Of a stretch of DNA of 64,000 bases, positions 16,941 to 26,004 are shown in pieces. The stretch is from Mycolicibacterium moriokaense. Lineage in GTDB: Bacteria; Actinomycetota; Actinomycetes; Mycobacteriales; Mycobacteriaceae. The stretch spans positions 4,650,001-4,714,000 of the forward strand of contig NZ_AP022560.1 of the NCBI RefSeq assembly GCF_010726085.1. Direction: 5' to 3'. The position numbers and the translations under genes were made by a program. How positions within the stretch are numbered: the stretch's first letter is position 1; every line of letters starts with the position of its first letter. Under the pieces are notes generated by a model. That model did not search any database, had not been told where the DNA came from, and saw nothing but the letters and a program-made list of their open reading frames with translations.

Positions 16941-17615
16941 TCAGGGGTCGAGCTCGCCCGCGATGCCGCGCTCGATGGCCGCGCGGATCGACGGCGGAAG
17001 GACGATCAGACCCTCGAGTTCTTGACGCGCGCGGTCGTAAGCGCGTTCGCGTTCGCTCGGTGTCGCAGCCTCGTTCGACGCCACCCGTAGCAGTCGCTGG
17101 GCGCGGTCGAGTCGCTGCTTGTCGGGTTCGGGGAAGTCGTCGCGGCGTCTGCGTATCGCCTCGGACTCGGCGGCATTGAATGCCGCGACGAACTCCTCGA
17201 CGGCGGCCAGGTAGGTGGCGGCCGACTCGCGATCCTCCAGCAGATCCTCGGCTCGTACCGGTCGCAGGAGGTCCGCCCGGATCTTCGCCTTGTGGAATCG
17301 TTCGGTGAGGGGCGCCCGCAGGTCGGTCATCAGCGGGTAGTCCAGCAGTTTGGCGGGATCCAGCTCGTAGCTCAACCATCGCGACTCGGTTCGGGAATGT
17401 TCCTCGAGGGCACGCGTGATGGTGCGCCACAGCGCGGCGGGGTTACCGCGGGCGGACGGCGCCGGCCCGGGATCAGGGTTGGTGTGACCGTCGATCTCGT
17501 CCTGCTGCGCACCTCGGTTCTTGGCCGATGAGAAAGCCCTGATCGCGGCGACGGCGCCGACTGCGACCGGGACGATCACGATCAGCAACTCCAACAGGCG
17601 GATGATCAGCCCCAC
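16941..17615 (-). CDS. Membrane-anchored coiled-coil protein, unknown function
   Basis: A 224-residue protein with one N-terminal membrane helix (about residues 3-26, LIIRLLELLIVIVPVAVGAVAAI), a Pro/Gly linker, and a long charged helical region (70-220) rich in Glu, Arg and Ala with heptad-like stretches. The soluble part is probably cytoplasmic. I recognise no enzyme motif. The GTG start lies 16 bases after nagA in the same direction, so it is the fourth gene of the crr-nagB-nagA unit, though nothing in it suggests a role in amino-sugar metabolism. Confidence 0.7.
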   Translation of the reverse strand: MGLIIRLLELLIVIVPVAVGAVAAIRAFSSAKNRGAQQDEIDGHTNPDPGPAPSARGNPAALWRTITRALEEHSRTESRWLSYELDPAKLLDYPLMTDLRAPLTERFHKAKIRADLLRPVRAEDLLEDRESAATYLAAVEEFVAAFNAAESEAIRRRRDDFPEPDKQRLDRAQRLLRVASNEAATPSERERAYDRARQELEGLIVLPPSIRAAIERGIAGELDP

Positions 17616-17631
17616 CTCGCCAGCATGCCAG

Positions 17632-18771
17632 TTAAACGGCGACGACCCACGATCCCCGGCGCAGTACGCCGGTCACGGCGAGATCGGCGTCGAGCACGAC
17701 GAGATTCGCGTCGGCGCCGGGGACCAGCCCCTCAGCCCCCAGGCCAAGCGCACGGGCCGGGTTGATCGAGGCCTGGCGCACGGCGCTCAGTAGTGCCTCG
17801 TCGCCCGGAAGCCCACTGTTGTGGACCGCGAAGCGGAACTGGTGATCCATGGTCGCGGTGCTCCCCGCGATGGTCTGCGTGCCGGCCACACGCGCCACCC
17901 CGCCCACGACGTCGACGGCAAGCGGGCCCAGGCGATACGTACCGTCACTCATGCCGGCGGCGGAGATCGCGTCGGTGATCAACGAGACCCTGTCGGGTCC
18001 GGCGCTTCGCGAAACGTGCCGGTAGATGGCCGGATCGACGTGCACACCGTCGGTGATCAGCTCCACCGTGACGCGCGGGTCTTCCAGCAGCGCGATGACG
18101 GGACCGGGTTCGCGGGTGTTGATGGGGCGCATCGCGTTGAACAGGTGGGTGCCAACGGTCGCGCCGGCCGCGATCGCTGCGCGCGTCTGCTCGTACGTCG
18201 CCTCGGTGTGTCCCACGGCTGCGACGACACCCGCATCGACGATCCGCTCGATCGCGGCCAGCGCGCCGTCGCGCTCCGGTGCGATGGTGATCATGCGCAC
18301 CGCCCCGGTAGCGGCCGCAAGGACGCGGTCGATCTCGGCGGGGTTCGGATCGCGCATCAGGGCGGGCTGATGCGCACCACATCGGACCGTGGACAGCCAC
18401 GGGCCCTCGAGATGGATGCCATCGATCAACCCGTCGGCGACATCGCGGGCCAATTCGGTTACCTGGTGCAGTAGCTCGTCGGGCGCCGCGGTGACCAGGG
18501 AGGCGATCAGCGTTGTGGTGCCGTGCCTGCGGTGGAAGTCGACGGCGGTGGCGGTCACCGAGCGGGCGGCGGCGGAGAAGTTCGTCCCTCCCCCGCCGTG
18601 CACATGCGTGTCGACGAAGCCGGGCACCACGATCACCGCGCCGAGGTCCCGATCCGCTTGTTGCGGTGGCGGGCCGGCACCGACCGCATCGACGACACCG
18701 TTCGATATCTCAATCCATCCGGGCCGCAACAGTTCTCGTCCGGTGAGCAGAGCTTCGGCGGTCAGCAGCAC
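17632..18771 (-). CDS. nagA: N-acetylglucosamine-6-phosphate deacetylase
   Basis: A 379-residue amidohydrolase-fold enzyme that converts GlcNAc-6-phosphate to glucosamine-6-phosphate and acetate. Visible metal and substrate residues are the HxH pair in FVDTHVHGGGG, Glu in GIHLEGPWL, His in VGHTEAT, His in GTHLFNAM and the catalytic Asp in LITDAISAAG. The GTG start directly follows the nagB TGA (TGAGTG). With nagB and the PTS genes it forms a complete uptake and catabolic route for GlcNAc, including recycled or chitin-derived sugar. Confidence 0.95.
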   Translation of the reverse strand: MLLTAEALLTGRELLRPGWIEISNGVVDAVGAGPPPQQADRDLGAVIVVPGFVDTHVHGGGGTNFSAAARSVTATAVDFHRRHGTTTLIASLVTAAPDELLHQVTELARDVADGLIDGIHLEGPWLSTVRCGAHQPALMRDPNPAEIDRVLAAATGAVRMITIAPERDGALAAIERIVDAGVVAAVGHTEATYEQTRAAIAAGATVGTHLFNAMRPINTREPGPVIALLEDPRVTVELITDGVHVDPAIYRHVSRSAGPDRVSLITDAISAAGMSDGTYRLGPLAVDVVGGVARVAGTQTIAGSTATMDHQFRFAVHNSGLPGDEALLSAVRQASINPARALGLGAEGLVPGADANLVVLDADLAVTGVLRRGSWVVAV

Positions 18772-19557
18772 TCAGATGCCCTGCCATTCCGGTTTGGCGC
18801 GGTAGGTCTCGCGGTAGTAGTCGACGAGCTGGAGTCGTCGCGCCGCGGGTTCGTCGAGCAGAACCGTGACATGGGGATGCAGCTGCAGCACAGTCGCGGG
18901 CCACAGCGCGGAGATCGGCCCCTCGACCAGTTGATGCACGGCCTCGGCCTTGCCGCGACCCGTCGCCACGAGGATCAGGTGTCGGGCCTCCATGATGGTC
19001 GCCAGGCCTTGGGTCAGGCAGTGGGTCGGCACCGCGTCGGTGTCGTCTCCGAAGAACCGCGAGTTGTCCATCCGCGTCTGCCTGGTCAGCGTCTTGATCC
19101 TGGTGCGCGAGCCCAGAGAGAAGCCGGGTTCGTTGAACGCGACGTGCCCGTCGGTGCCGATGCCGAGTATCTGGAGGTCAACACCACCCGCGTCGCGGAT
19201 CGCGGTCTCGTACTCCGCGCAGGCGGCCGGGATGTCGGCGGCCAGCCCGTCGGGGCCCTGCACGGCGTCGGGAGCGAAGTCGACCTTGGATACGAAGACC
19301 TCGTCGATGACGTTGCGATACCGCTGCGGATGGTCGGCGGGCAGGCCCACGTACTCGTCGAGGGTGAAGCCTCGGGCCCGGTGAAACGAGATCTTTCCGG
19401 CCGCGTATCGCCGCGCGAGTTCGTCGTAGATCGCCAGCGGCGACGAGCCGGTGGCGAGCCCGAGCACCGCATCCGGTTTACGAGCAAGCAGCGCGGCGAT
19501 GGCGTCGGCGCCGACAACGCCAATCTCGTCGGCGTCTGACAGGATGATGACTTCCAT
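18772..19557 (-). CDS. nagB: Glucosamine-6-phosphate deaminase
   Basis: A 261-residue isomerase/deaminase that converts glucosamine-6-phosphate to fructose-6-phosphate and ammonia. Residues matching the E. coli catalytic set are present with a constant offset of five: Asp67 (FTLDEYVGL), Asp136 and His138 (GIGTDGHVAFNEP), and Glu143. The phosphate loop is GLATGSSPLAIY. The ATG follows the EIIA TAG without a gap. No C-terminal allosteric extension is seen beyond the usual length. Confidence 0.95.
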   Translation of the reverse strand: MEVIILSDADEIGVVGADAIAALLARKPDAVLGLATGSSPLAIYDELARRYAAGKISFHRARGFTLDEYVGLPADHPQRYRNVIDEVFVSKVDFAPDAVQGPDGLAADIPAACAEYETAIRDAGGVDLQILGIGTDGHVAFNEPGFSLGSRTRIKTLTRQTRMDNSRFFGDDTDAVPTHCLTQGLATIMEARHLILVATGRGKAEAVHQLVEGPISALWPATVLQLHPHVTVLLDEPAARRLQLVDYYRETYRAKPEWQGI

Positions 19558-20028
19558 CTACTTGTTCGCGATGAAAAGGTTTGCCCCGGAGCGTATCTGC
19601 GCGCCCTCCAGCACGGCTTCGGACGGCACGATGTTCCCGGCCTCGCGTTCGTCCATCACGACCACGGGAACGATCGGGCTCAGCCCCTTGGCTACGACCG
19701 AGGCGACGTCATACGTGATGACGACCTGGCCGACGGCGACGTCGTCGCCCTGGCTCAGGTGAGCCCTGAAGCCGTCGCCCTTGAGTTGGACGGTGTCGAG
19801 ACCGAGGTGGACGAGTACGCCGACGTTGTCCGGCGTCATGACGACGTACGCGTGCGGCATCAGTTTCAACAGTTTTCCGCTGACCGGGGCGACCGCGTCG
19901 ACCACCTTGTGCGGAGGGTCGACCGCGGCGCCGTAACCCACCATCCCCGCCGAGAAGACCGGGTCGGGGACGTCCCCGAGCGGAACCGCGCGCCCGCCGA
20001 CCGGCGCGGTCACCTGCGTCGTACTCAC
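19558..20028 (-). CDS. crr: PTS glucose/GlcNAc-type EIIA component
   Basis: A 156-residue EIIA-Glc domain protein. It accepts phosphate from HPr and passes it to the EIIB domain of the divergently encoded permease. The active-site His74 is in VLVHLGLDTV, and its partner His59 (MPHAY) lies 15 residues earlier, the same spacing as His75/His90 of E. coli Crr. Being cytosolic, it may also act as a carbon-status sensor. It leads the EIIA-nagB-nagA transcript. Confidence 0.93.
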   Translation of the reverse strand: MSTTQVTAPVGGRAVPLGDVPDPVFSAGMVGYGAAVDPPHKVVDAVAPVSGKLLKLMPHAYVVMTPDNVGVLVHLGLDTVQLKGDGFRAHLSQGDDVAVGQVVITYDVASVVAKGLSPIVPVVVMDEREAGNIVPSEAVLEGAQIRSGANLFIANK

Positions 20029-20150
20029 GTCGAGACTCCATTCTGCTCGTGCGCACCCACAATACGAGCGTGCCGGAAAGAGGGCCTGGACTTCGGCTAT
20101 TCCTCTAAGCTTGCAACGCTCGGTCGGCTATGGCGAGGAGGTCACCGTAG

Positions 20151-21701
20151 ATGAGTGACGCAGCGAAAACCGGTGAAACACAGGCAAAGTCAGGGCTGAG
20201 ATTCCCCGGTTTCGCGCAGCTTCAGCGGTTGGGCAAAAGCCTCATGCTGCCGATCGCGGTACTGCCGGCGGCGGGCATTCTGCTGCGGCTCGGCCAGCCC
20301 GACCTGCTAGGCAGGATCGAGACGCCGGTCATCGGAGACTTCTTCAAGGCGATGAGCGCGGCGGGCGATGCGCTTTTCAGCAACCTGCCGCTGCTGTTCG
20401 CCGTCGGTGTGGCGATCGGTTTCGCCAGGAAAGCCGATGGGTCCACCGCCCTGTCCGCCGTCGTCGGCTACCTGGTGATGGAGGCGGTCTTCAAGACCAT
20501 GTCGCCGATCGTCCTCGCCGGTGAGCTGGACAAGGCGGGCGAACAGGCGCAGATCAACTACAGCGTGTTCGCCGGCATCGTGATCGGCCTGGTGACGGCG
20601 TGGTTGTTCGACCGCTATCACACGATCCAGCTGCCGTCTTACCTAGGCTTTTTTGGGGGCCGGCGGTTCGTCCCGATCGTGGTGTCGCTGGCCAGCCTGT
20701 TCATCGCCTTCGCGATGAGCTACTTCTATCCGATCTTCGACGCAGGACTGACGAGCCTCGGCGAGTTCATCGGTGCGAGCGGGGCATTCGGCGCTTTCGT
20801 TTACGGGTTCGCCAATCGCATGCTGATCCCGTTCGGCCTGCACCACATCCCGAACTCCTACATCTGGTTCCTCTACGGCGACTATCAGCCGCCGGGCGGA
20901 GAGGCCGTGACCGGTGAGCTGACCCGGTTCGCCGCAGGCGATCCGACCGCGGGCATCCTCACCTCGGGCTTCTACCCGATCCTGATGTTCGGGCTACCCG
21001 CCGCCGCGCTGGCGATGATCCACGTCGCGAACAAGAAGCAACGCAAGGTCGCGGTCGGCATTCTGGCCGCCGCCGCGCTGACGGCGTTCCTGACCGGCGT
21101 GACAGAGCCCCTCGAGTTCGCGTTCATGTTCGTGGCATTCCCTCTCTACGTCATTCACGCGGTGCTCACCGGGCTCTCGCTGGCCATCGCCTATCTGCTC
21201 GACATCCACCTGGGCTTCTCGTTCTCGGCCGGCCTCATCGACCTGCTGCTCTACGGGACCGCGCCGGCCGCGAAGAACATTCCGCTGCTAATCGTCATGG
21301 GTATTGGCTTCTTCGTCGTCTACTACCTGCTGTTCAGGTTCGCAATCAAGAAGTGGAACCTGCGCACACCCGGACGCGAACTCGAGAGCGAGTTCGAGGC
21401 CGAGGAGCGGGCCAACCTCGGCGAGGGCGCCGATTCGGCGACCGCGACACTCACCGCACCCACCCGCGCGGACAGCAAGGCCGAGCAGGTCATCGCGGCC
21501 TTCGGCGGACGGGAGAACCTGGTCAACGTCGACGCCTGCATCACCCGGCTGCGGGTGGAGGTGTCCGACAAGGGCAAGGTTGACCAGGGTCGACTGAAGA
21601 GCCTCGGCGCCGCAGGCGTCGTCGAGGTCGGCAACAGCGTGCAGGCGGTGTTCGGCACCGACGCCGAGGCGTTGAAGAACGACATCAACGACGTTCTCTA
21701 G
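20151..21701 (+). CDS. nagE: PTS EIIBC permease, probably N-acetylglucosamine
   Basis: A 516-residue EIIC-EIIB fusion of the glucose/GlcNAc family. The EIIC part (about residues 20-410) has some ten hydrophobic helices and the sugar-binding region GLHHIPNSYIWF plus GVTEPLEFAFMF. The EIIB domain (about 440-516) carries the phosphorylation Cys463 in NVDACITRLRV. It imports and phosphorylates the sugar. Substrate is inferred from the neighbouring nagA and nagB; glucose is the alternative. GAGGAGG lies about 10 bases before the ATG. It is transcribed divergently from crr. Confidence 0.88.
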   Translation: MSDAAKTGETQAKSGLRFPGFAQLQRLGKSLMLPIAVLPAAGILLRLGQPDLLGRIETPVIGDFFKAMSAAGDALFSNLPLLFAVGVAIGFARKADGSTALSAVVGYLVMEAVFKTMSPIVLAGELDKAGEQAQINYSVFAGIVIGLVTAWLFDRYHTIQLPSYLGFFGGRRFVPIVVSLASLFIAFAMSYFYPIFDAGLTSLGEFIGASGAFGAFVYGFANRMLIPFGLHHIPNSYIWFLYGDYQPPGGEAVTGELTRFAAGDPTAGILTSGFYPILMFGLPAAALAMIHVANKKQRKVAVGILAAAALTAFLTGVTEPLEFAFMFVAFPLYVIHAVLTGLSLAIAYLLDIHLGFSFSAGLIDLLLYGTAPAAKNIPLLIVMGIGFFVVYYLLFRFAIKKWNLRTPGRELESEFEAEERANLGEGADSATATLTAPTRADSKAEQVIAAFGGRENLVNVDACITRLRVEVSDKGKVDQGRLKSLGAAGVVEVGNSVQAVFGTDAEALKNDINDVL

Positions 21702-21702
21702 G

Positions 21703-21751
21703 GATTTGTGTGCATTCGCGAGCGGTGAGCGCTCCTAAACGCACACAAATC
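21703..21751. terminator. Bidirectional hairpin between EIIBC and acyl-CoA synthetase genes
   Basis: GATTTGTGTGC (21703-21713) and GCACACAAATC (21741-21751) are perfect 11-bp arms. The loop contains a further GAGCG/CGCTC stem and a CGCGAGCG core related to the hairpins at 12537 and 31859. The right arm overlaps the stop of the convergent gene. Confidence 0.75.
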
Positions 21752-23243
21752 ACGAGAATTTGTCGATGAGTCGCTGCTTGTACAGCTTCCCGGCGTCGGT
21801 ACGCGGCAACTCCCTCTCGAATGAGATGGACCGGGGACATTTGTAGTGGGCCAAGCGATCTCGAAGCCAGGCGATCAACTCGGCCGCGAGAGCATCGTTA
21901 CCCAAGGCGGGGTCGACCAGCTGGACGACGGCCTTGACGGATTGACCCATGACGTCGTCTGGTAGCCCGAACACAGCCGCGTCGACGACGAGCGGATGGC
22001 TGACGAGCATGTTCTCCGCTTCCTGCGGATAGATGTTGACGCCGCCGGAGATGATCATGTGGTTGCGACGGTCGGTGAGATACAGATAGCCGTCGTCGTC
22101 GACGTAGCCGACATCGCCGACGGTCACCCACCCCTGCGGGCTGCGCGAATCGGCAGTCTTCGCTTGGTCGTTCAGATATTCGAATGGATAGCCACCCTCG
22201 TAGTAGATTTCGCCGATCTGGCCGGCGGGCAGCTCGACGCCATGTTCGTCGAGGATGTGCGGCACCCCCAGCATGGGTTTACCGACCGAACCCGGCCGCT
22301 CCAGCCATTCCTCCGCCCGAATGAACGAGATTCCTGCGCCTTCCGATGATCCGTAGTACTCGTCGACGATCGGGCCCCACCAGTCGATCATCTGACGCTT
22401 GATCTCCGGCGGGCAGGGCGCCGCCGCATGGACCACGCGCTGCAGACTCGACAGGTTGTAGCGGCGTCGTGTCTCCTCGGGTAGGCGAAGCATACGGACG
22501 AACATCGACGGCACGAACTGCGCATGCGTAACCCCGTAGCGTTCAATACTTTCCAACGCCCGCTCGGCGTCAAATCGCTCCATGACCACCGTGGTGGCCC
22601 CGACCGCCTGTGCGGCCATCGTCCACATTGCCGGCGCGGTGTGATAGATCGGCGCAGGGCTCAGGTACACCGAATCCTCGGTAACCCCGAGAGCCCCGAA
22701 CACCGGCGTCGTCAGCGTCGGGCTCGCGGAGCTCAGCGGGCGTCGGATTCCCTTGGGCCTGCCGGTGCTTCCTGCCGAGTACTGCAACAGCAGGCCGTCG
22801 CACTCATCCGCGATCGGTGTCTCGGGCTCGCCCGCCACGCAGTCGGGATAGCGCTGCCATCCGGCGAGCTCGCCGTCGGCCAGCAGTGCAATGGTCAGTG
22901 CTCCGGTCGGCAGTTGTTCGCACACCGCACGCATCGCATGTGAGGAGATGACGGCCTTGGCGCCACTGTCGCCGACCATGTAGGCGACTTCGGACGCCGT
23001 CAGATGCGTGTTCACCAACGTGTAGTAGAGCCCGCTGCGCCGCGCGGCCCACATCGCGGCGTGGACGTGGTGGTTGTTCTCCATCAGGATCGCCACGGTG
23101 TCGCTGGGCCGCAGGCCTGCTCGACGCAGTAAATGCGCGAGTTGGTTCGCACGCGCCTCGAGTTCGGCGAATGTCACCACCGTGCCGGAGGGGTGCAGCA
23201 CCACAGCGGGTTTCGGGGAACCGACGTGATCGCGCAGCTGCAT
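21750..23243 (-). CDS. Acyl-CoA synthetase (AMP-binding), first of the island
   Basis: A 497-residue adenylate-forming ligase that makes acyl-CoA from a carboxylic acid, CoA and ATP. The P-loop is YSAGSTGRPKGI (about 155-166); the aromatic motif region is YYGSSEGAGISF; the hinge is TVGDVGYVDDDGYLYLTDRR; the catalytic lysine is in DAGKLYKQRL. It is the last gene of a four-gene minus-strand operon (Rossmann reductase, nitroreductase, LLM, synthetase). The gap to the LLM gene is 7 bases. Substrate unknown. Confidence 0.9.
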   Translation of the reverse strand: MQLRDHVGSPKPAVVLHPSGTVVTFAELEARANQLAHLLRRAGLRPSDTVAILMENNHHVHAAMWAARRSGLYYTLVNTHLTASEVAYMVGDSGAKAVISSHAMRAVCEQLPTGALTIALLADGELAGWQRYPDCVAGEPETPIADECDGLLLQYSAGSTGRPKGIRRPLSSASPTLTTPVFGALGVTEDSVYLSPAPIYHTAPAMWTMAAQAVGATTVVMERFDAERALESIERYGVTHAQFVPSMFVRMLRLPEETRRRYNLSSLQRVVHAAAPCPPEIKRQMIDWWGPIVDEYYGSSEGAGISFIRAEEWLERPGSVGKPMLGVPHILDEHGVELPAGQIGEIYYEGGYPFEYLNDQAKTADSRSPQGWVTVGDVGYVDDDGYLYLTDRRNHMIISGGVNIYPQEAENMLVSHPLVVDAAVFGLPDDVMGQSVKAVVQLVDPALGNDALAAELIAWLRDRLAHYKCPRSISFERELPRTDAGKLYKQRLIDKFS

Positions 23244-23250
23244 GGATCGG

Positions 23251-24189
23251 TCAGCGGGTCGCGTCGCGGAACGCGGTGACGAGAGACGACATCCGCTCGA
23301 GCGCCCGATCGTGGTCGGCGGTCACCGCGGCGGGGAACCGGACATCGGTGACGCCGGCCGCGACGAGCGCCGGGATCGCCGCGCACGAGGCCTCGAAGTC
23401 GATCGACCCGTCGTCGCCCTTCACGACCCGCGCGACGCCTTGCACCTGCAGATCCGACGGATCACCGCCGTGTTCGCGCACCTTCTCTTTCATCGCCGCG
23501 ATCGCGCCGGGCAGATCGGCGTAGGCCGACCCCCAGGGAATCCAGCCGCTTCCGAAGCGCGCGATCCTGCGTGCGACCGCGTTGTTGACGGTGCCGCTGA
23601 TCCACAACGGAACGCCGCCTGGTTGAACAGGTTTGGGCATCTGGTGTATGCCGTCGAAAGTCAGCTCGGCGGAGTCGTAGGAAGCCCGCTGTTGTGTCCA
23701 CAGGGTCTGACAGACCTCGAGCGTGTGGTCGAGTAGCCGACCCCGGTTCTCAAAGGACAGGCCCGCGGCTTCGTACTCCTCGCGCTGCCAACCGACCCCG
23801 ACGCCCAGGTCCACCCGGCCGTCCGACAACACGTCGAGGGTCGCGAGCTGCTTGGCCAGGACCGCCGGTCGCCGCAGCGCCGCCAGCAGGATCGCGGTGC
23901 CCAACCTGATGCGGGTCGTGGAGGCGGCGATCGCCGTCAGGACGACCAGCGGTTCCAGCCAGGCCCCGTCCGGCCCCGTCGGTTGTCTGCCGCCGGCCTG
24001 CCCGCCGATCGACGGATCCGAGTACGCGTCCAGGTTCTCACCGAACACGACATGGTCGGACACCACGAGCCGGTCCACTCCCGCCTCGTCTATTGCGCGG
24101 GCCAGCTCAAGCGTGGCGCGCCAGTCGTGGTGCGGGGCATCGCTGAACGTGCCCAAATACAGCGACAGTTCCGGTGTACGCGTCGTCAT
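23251..24189 (-). CDS. LLM-class flavin/F420-dependent oxidoreductase
   Basis: A 312-residue TIM-barrel luciferase-like protein of the F420-dependent kind common in mycobacteria. Family features are VDRLVVSDHVVFG near the start, RIRLGTAILLAALRRPAVLAKQLATLDVLSDGRVDLGVGVGWQREEYEAAG in the middle (in frame, seen as one block from about 105 to 155) and PLWISGTVNNAVARRIARFGSGWI. It could be a dehydrogenase or monooxygenase. The ATG at 24189 overlaps the nitroreductase stop (ATGA), which fixes the start; upstream codons are not used. Confidence 0.87.
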   Translation of the reverse strand: MTTRTPELSLYLGTFSDAPHHDWRATLELARAIDEAGVDRLVVSDHVVFGENLDAYSDPSIGGQAGGRQPTGPDGAWLEPLVVLTAIAASTTRIRLGTAILLAALRRPAVLAKQLATLDVLSDGRVDLGVGVGWQREEYEAAGLSFENRGRLLDHTLEVCQTLWTQQRASYDSAELTFDGIHQMPKPVQPGGVPLWISGTVNNAVARRIARFGSGWIPWGSAYADLPGAIAAMKEKVREHGGDPSDLQVQGVARVVKGDDGSIDFEASCAAIPALVAAGVTDVRFPAAVTADHDRALERMSSLVTAFRDATR

Positions 24190-24839
24190 CGTCTCTCCGA
24201 GGCCCATGGTCGATCCCAACGATCCAACACTGCCACCTCTGTCAACGGCTTCCGGCGCACCGGTCGGTGTCCACCCCTGGGCCAACCCAACGTCACCAGC
24301 GTTGCGATCAACCAATCGTCGGGAATGCCGACCAGTGAACGCAGTTCGGGTTCACACTGGCTGTGCCACAACGTGATCGCCGCACCCAGGCCCTGGGCCC
24401 GGGCTGCGAGCAGAAAGTTCTGCACCGCAGGGAAGATCGAACCGCCTTGCTGCAGCTCGGATGCGCCCGGCTGGGGTCGGACGCAGAACAGCACCAGTGC
24501 GGGCGCGTCGCCGCCGACCCGCATGTGCTCGGCCATCGCCCGCAGGACGCGGGATTTGGGGTCGAGGGCGCCGTCCGCCGGCGTAGGTAATGCGTAAAAG
24601 TCCTTCATCACCTCCCACGTCTCGTGCGCCGCGGCCGTAACCACGGCACGGGCTTCGGCCGAGCGCAGCACAACGAACCGCCACGGCTGTTGATTTCCCC
24701 CCGACGGAGCCCAGCTGGCCGCGCGCAGGCATCGGTCGAGTATTTCGTCGTCGATGGGTTCGTCTCGGTACCTGCGCACAGCCGTGGCGGTGCGCATCAC
24801 CGTCCACAGATCCGTAGAAGTCGACGGCACGTCGGTCAT
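24186..24839 (-). CDS. Nitroreductase-family FMN oxidoreductase
   Basis: A 217-residue nitroreductase-fold protein. The FMN-binding arginines are in TAVRRYRDEPIDDE and the active-site loop is ASWAPSGGNQQPWRFVVL; the C-terminal part shows LATLVTLGWPRGGHRP. Such enzymes reduce nitro groups, quinones or enones, or dehydrogenate. The ATG overlaps the stop of the upstream Rossmann reductase gene and its stop overlaps the LLM gene, so the three products are made together and may act in sequence on one intermediate. Confidence 0.87.
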   Translation of the reverse strand: MTDVPSTSTDLWTVMRTATAVRRYRDEPIDDEILDRCLRAASWAPSGGNQQPWRFVVLRSAEARAVVTAAAHETWEVMKDFYALPTPADGALDPKSRVLRAMAEHMRVGGDAPALVLFCVRPQPGASELQQGGSIFPAVQNFLLAARAQGLGAAITLWHSQCEPELRSLVGIPDDWLIATLVTLGWPRGGHRPVRRKPLTEVAVLDRWDRPWASERR

Positions 24840-25948
24840 GCCGTCATCGTTCCCGGCAACACGCCCCGCCATGTCCCGCCACGCACCGGTCCGGTCACCA
24901 GCGGGAGGTCGAGCGTCGACAACATCCCCGGCGGGGCAGCAATCACCGCGGGGATGGCGTTGAGCTCGCGCATCACCGTCGCATAGGTCAAGCCGCGCAT
25001 ATTGTTTCCCCGGCCATGCATCTCGATGTCGACCGTGTAGGTCGGCAGTCCGTCGACGATCACCCGGTAGCCGCCGTGCGGTGACGGGTGCCGCGGCCAG
25101 TCCGGCGCCGCACCCTCACCCATGCGCGTGATGTGTTCGAGGACGATGCGCTCCTCGCCGTCGACCATCCCGGCGAGCTTGAACCGCATTCCGCCCATCG
25201 TGCCCGGCTCGACCCAGCCCGACGCCACCTCGTAACGCGTTGTGGCCAACCACTTCTCGATCGTCGTTTCGACGCGATCCAACGGTAGACCGACTCCGTC
25301 GGCGACCAGATGCACGGTCGGCGCCCACAGGGCGGCGAGACGTTCGGTGTCGAACAGCGGCGCCGGATGGTCCGGCGGATGGCCGAATCCCATGAAGTCG
25401 AACATGATGTCGGGCTGGTTGATCGGTCCGTAGTCGAGTATCTCGAGCATCGTGATGGTGTCCACGCGACTGGAGAAGCCGGTCATCGTCAGCGCGATCA
25501 CATCGTTCGCCCAGCCGGGATCGACCCCGCTGTTGAAGAAGCTGGTGCCGCCCGCCTCACACGCCGCCCGGATGAGGTCGACGGTTTCCTTGTCGGCGGC
25601 CGGCGGGTAACACATCGGCACCAGGGATGTGCAGACGACGTTCTTACCCGCACGCAGGCAGCGGGCGATGTCCTCGGCCGCCTCGCGGTAGCGGTAATCG
25701 CCCGATGCGAAGTACGCGACGACGTCGGCGTCGATCGACAGCGCTGCCGCGATGTCGCGGGTGGCGATCACCCCGGTCGCAGGCATACCGCACAGGGCGC
25801 CGGCATCCTTGCCGTCCTTGGCCTCCGCGTGCACCACCACACCGACGAGGTCGAGTCCCGGATGCGCGATGAGCGCACGCAGGGCACCGACGCCCACCTG
25901 CCCTGGTCCCCACAGAATCACCCGCGGATTGCGTTCACGTCCGGTCAT
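24836..25948 (-). CDS. DapB-like NAD(P)-binding Rossmann oxidoreductase
   Basis: A 370-residue protein with an N-terminal dinucleotide fold (VILWGPGQVGVGALRAL) resembling dihydrodipicolinate reductase and 2,4-diaminopentanoate dehydrogenase. A catalytic-domain region (about 140-300) carries FFNSGVDPGWANDVIAL and EILDYGPINQP. Proteins of this kind in mycobacterial lipid and steroid islands are poorly characterised, so the reaction is open. The ATG at 25948 has AAGGG 7 bases upstream; a start 42 bases earlier is possible. It leads its operon and diverges from an enoyl-CoA hydratase gene across two palindromes. Confidence 0.78.
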   Translation of the reverse strand: MTGRERNPRVILWGPGQVGVGALRALIAHPGLDLVGVVVHAEAKDGKDAGALCGMPATGVIATRDIAAALSIDADVVAYFASGDYRYREAAEDIARCLRAGKNVVCTSLVPMCYPPAADKETVDLIRAACEAGGTSFFNSGVDPGWANDVIALTMTGFSSRVDTITMLEILDYGPINQPDIMFDFMGFGHPPDHPAPLFDTERLAALWAPTVHLVADGVGLPLDRVETTIEKWLATTRYEVASGWVEPGTMGGMRFKLAGMVDGEERIVLEHITRMGEGAAPDWPRHPSPHGGYRVIVDGLPTYTVDIEMHGRGNNMRGLTYATVMRELNAIPAVIAAPPGMLSTLDLPLVTGPVRGGTWRGVLPGTMTA

Positions 25949-25981
25949 GTGCACCCTTCCCGACTGCCGGTGACCCCATCG

Positions 25982-25999
25982 TGAGAACATACTTTCTCA
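25982..25999. promoter_or_regulatory. TGAGAA-N6-TTCTCA palindrome, site 1
   Basis: A perfect example of the recurrent island operator (TGAGAA, six bases CATACT, TTCTCA), between the divergent Rossmann-reductase and enoyl-CoA hydratase genes. Confidence 0.72.
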
Positions 26000-26004
26000 T
26001 AAAT

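Noticed and set aside
18523..19539. 338-codon open frame on the plus strand
   Set aside because: It lies opposite nagA and nagB, whose active-site motifs are intact.
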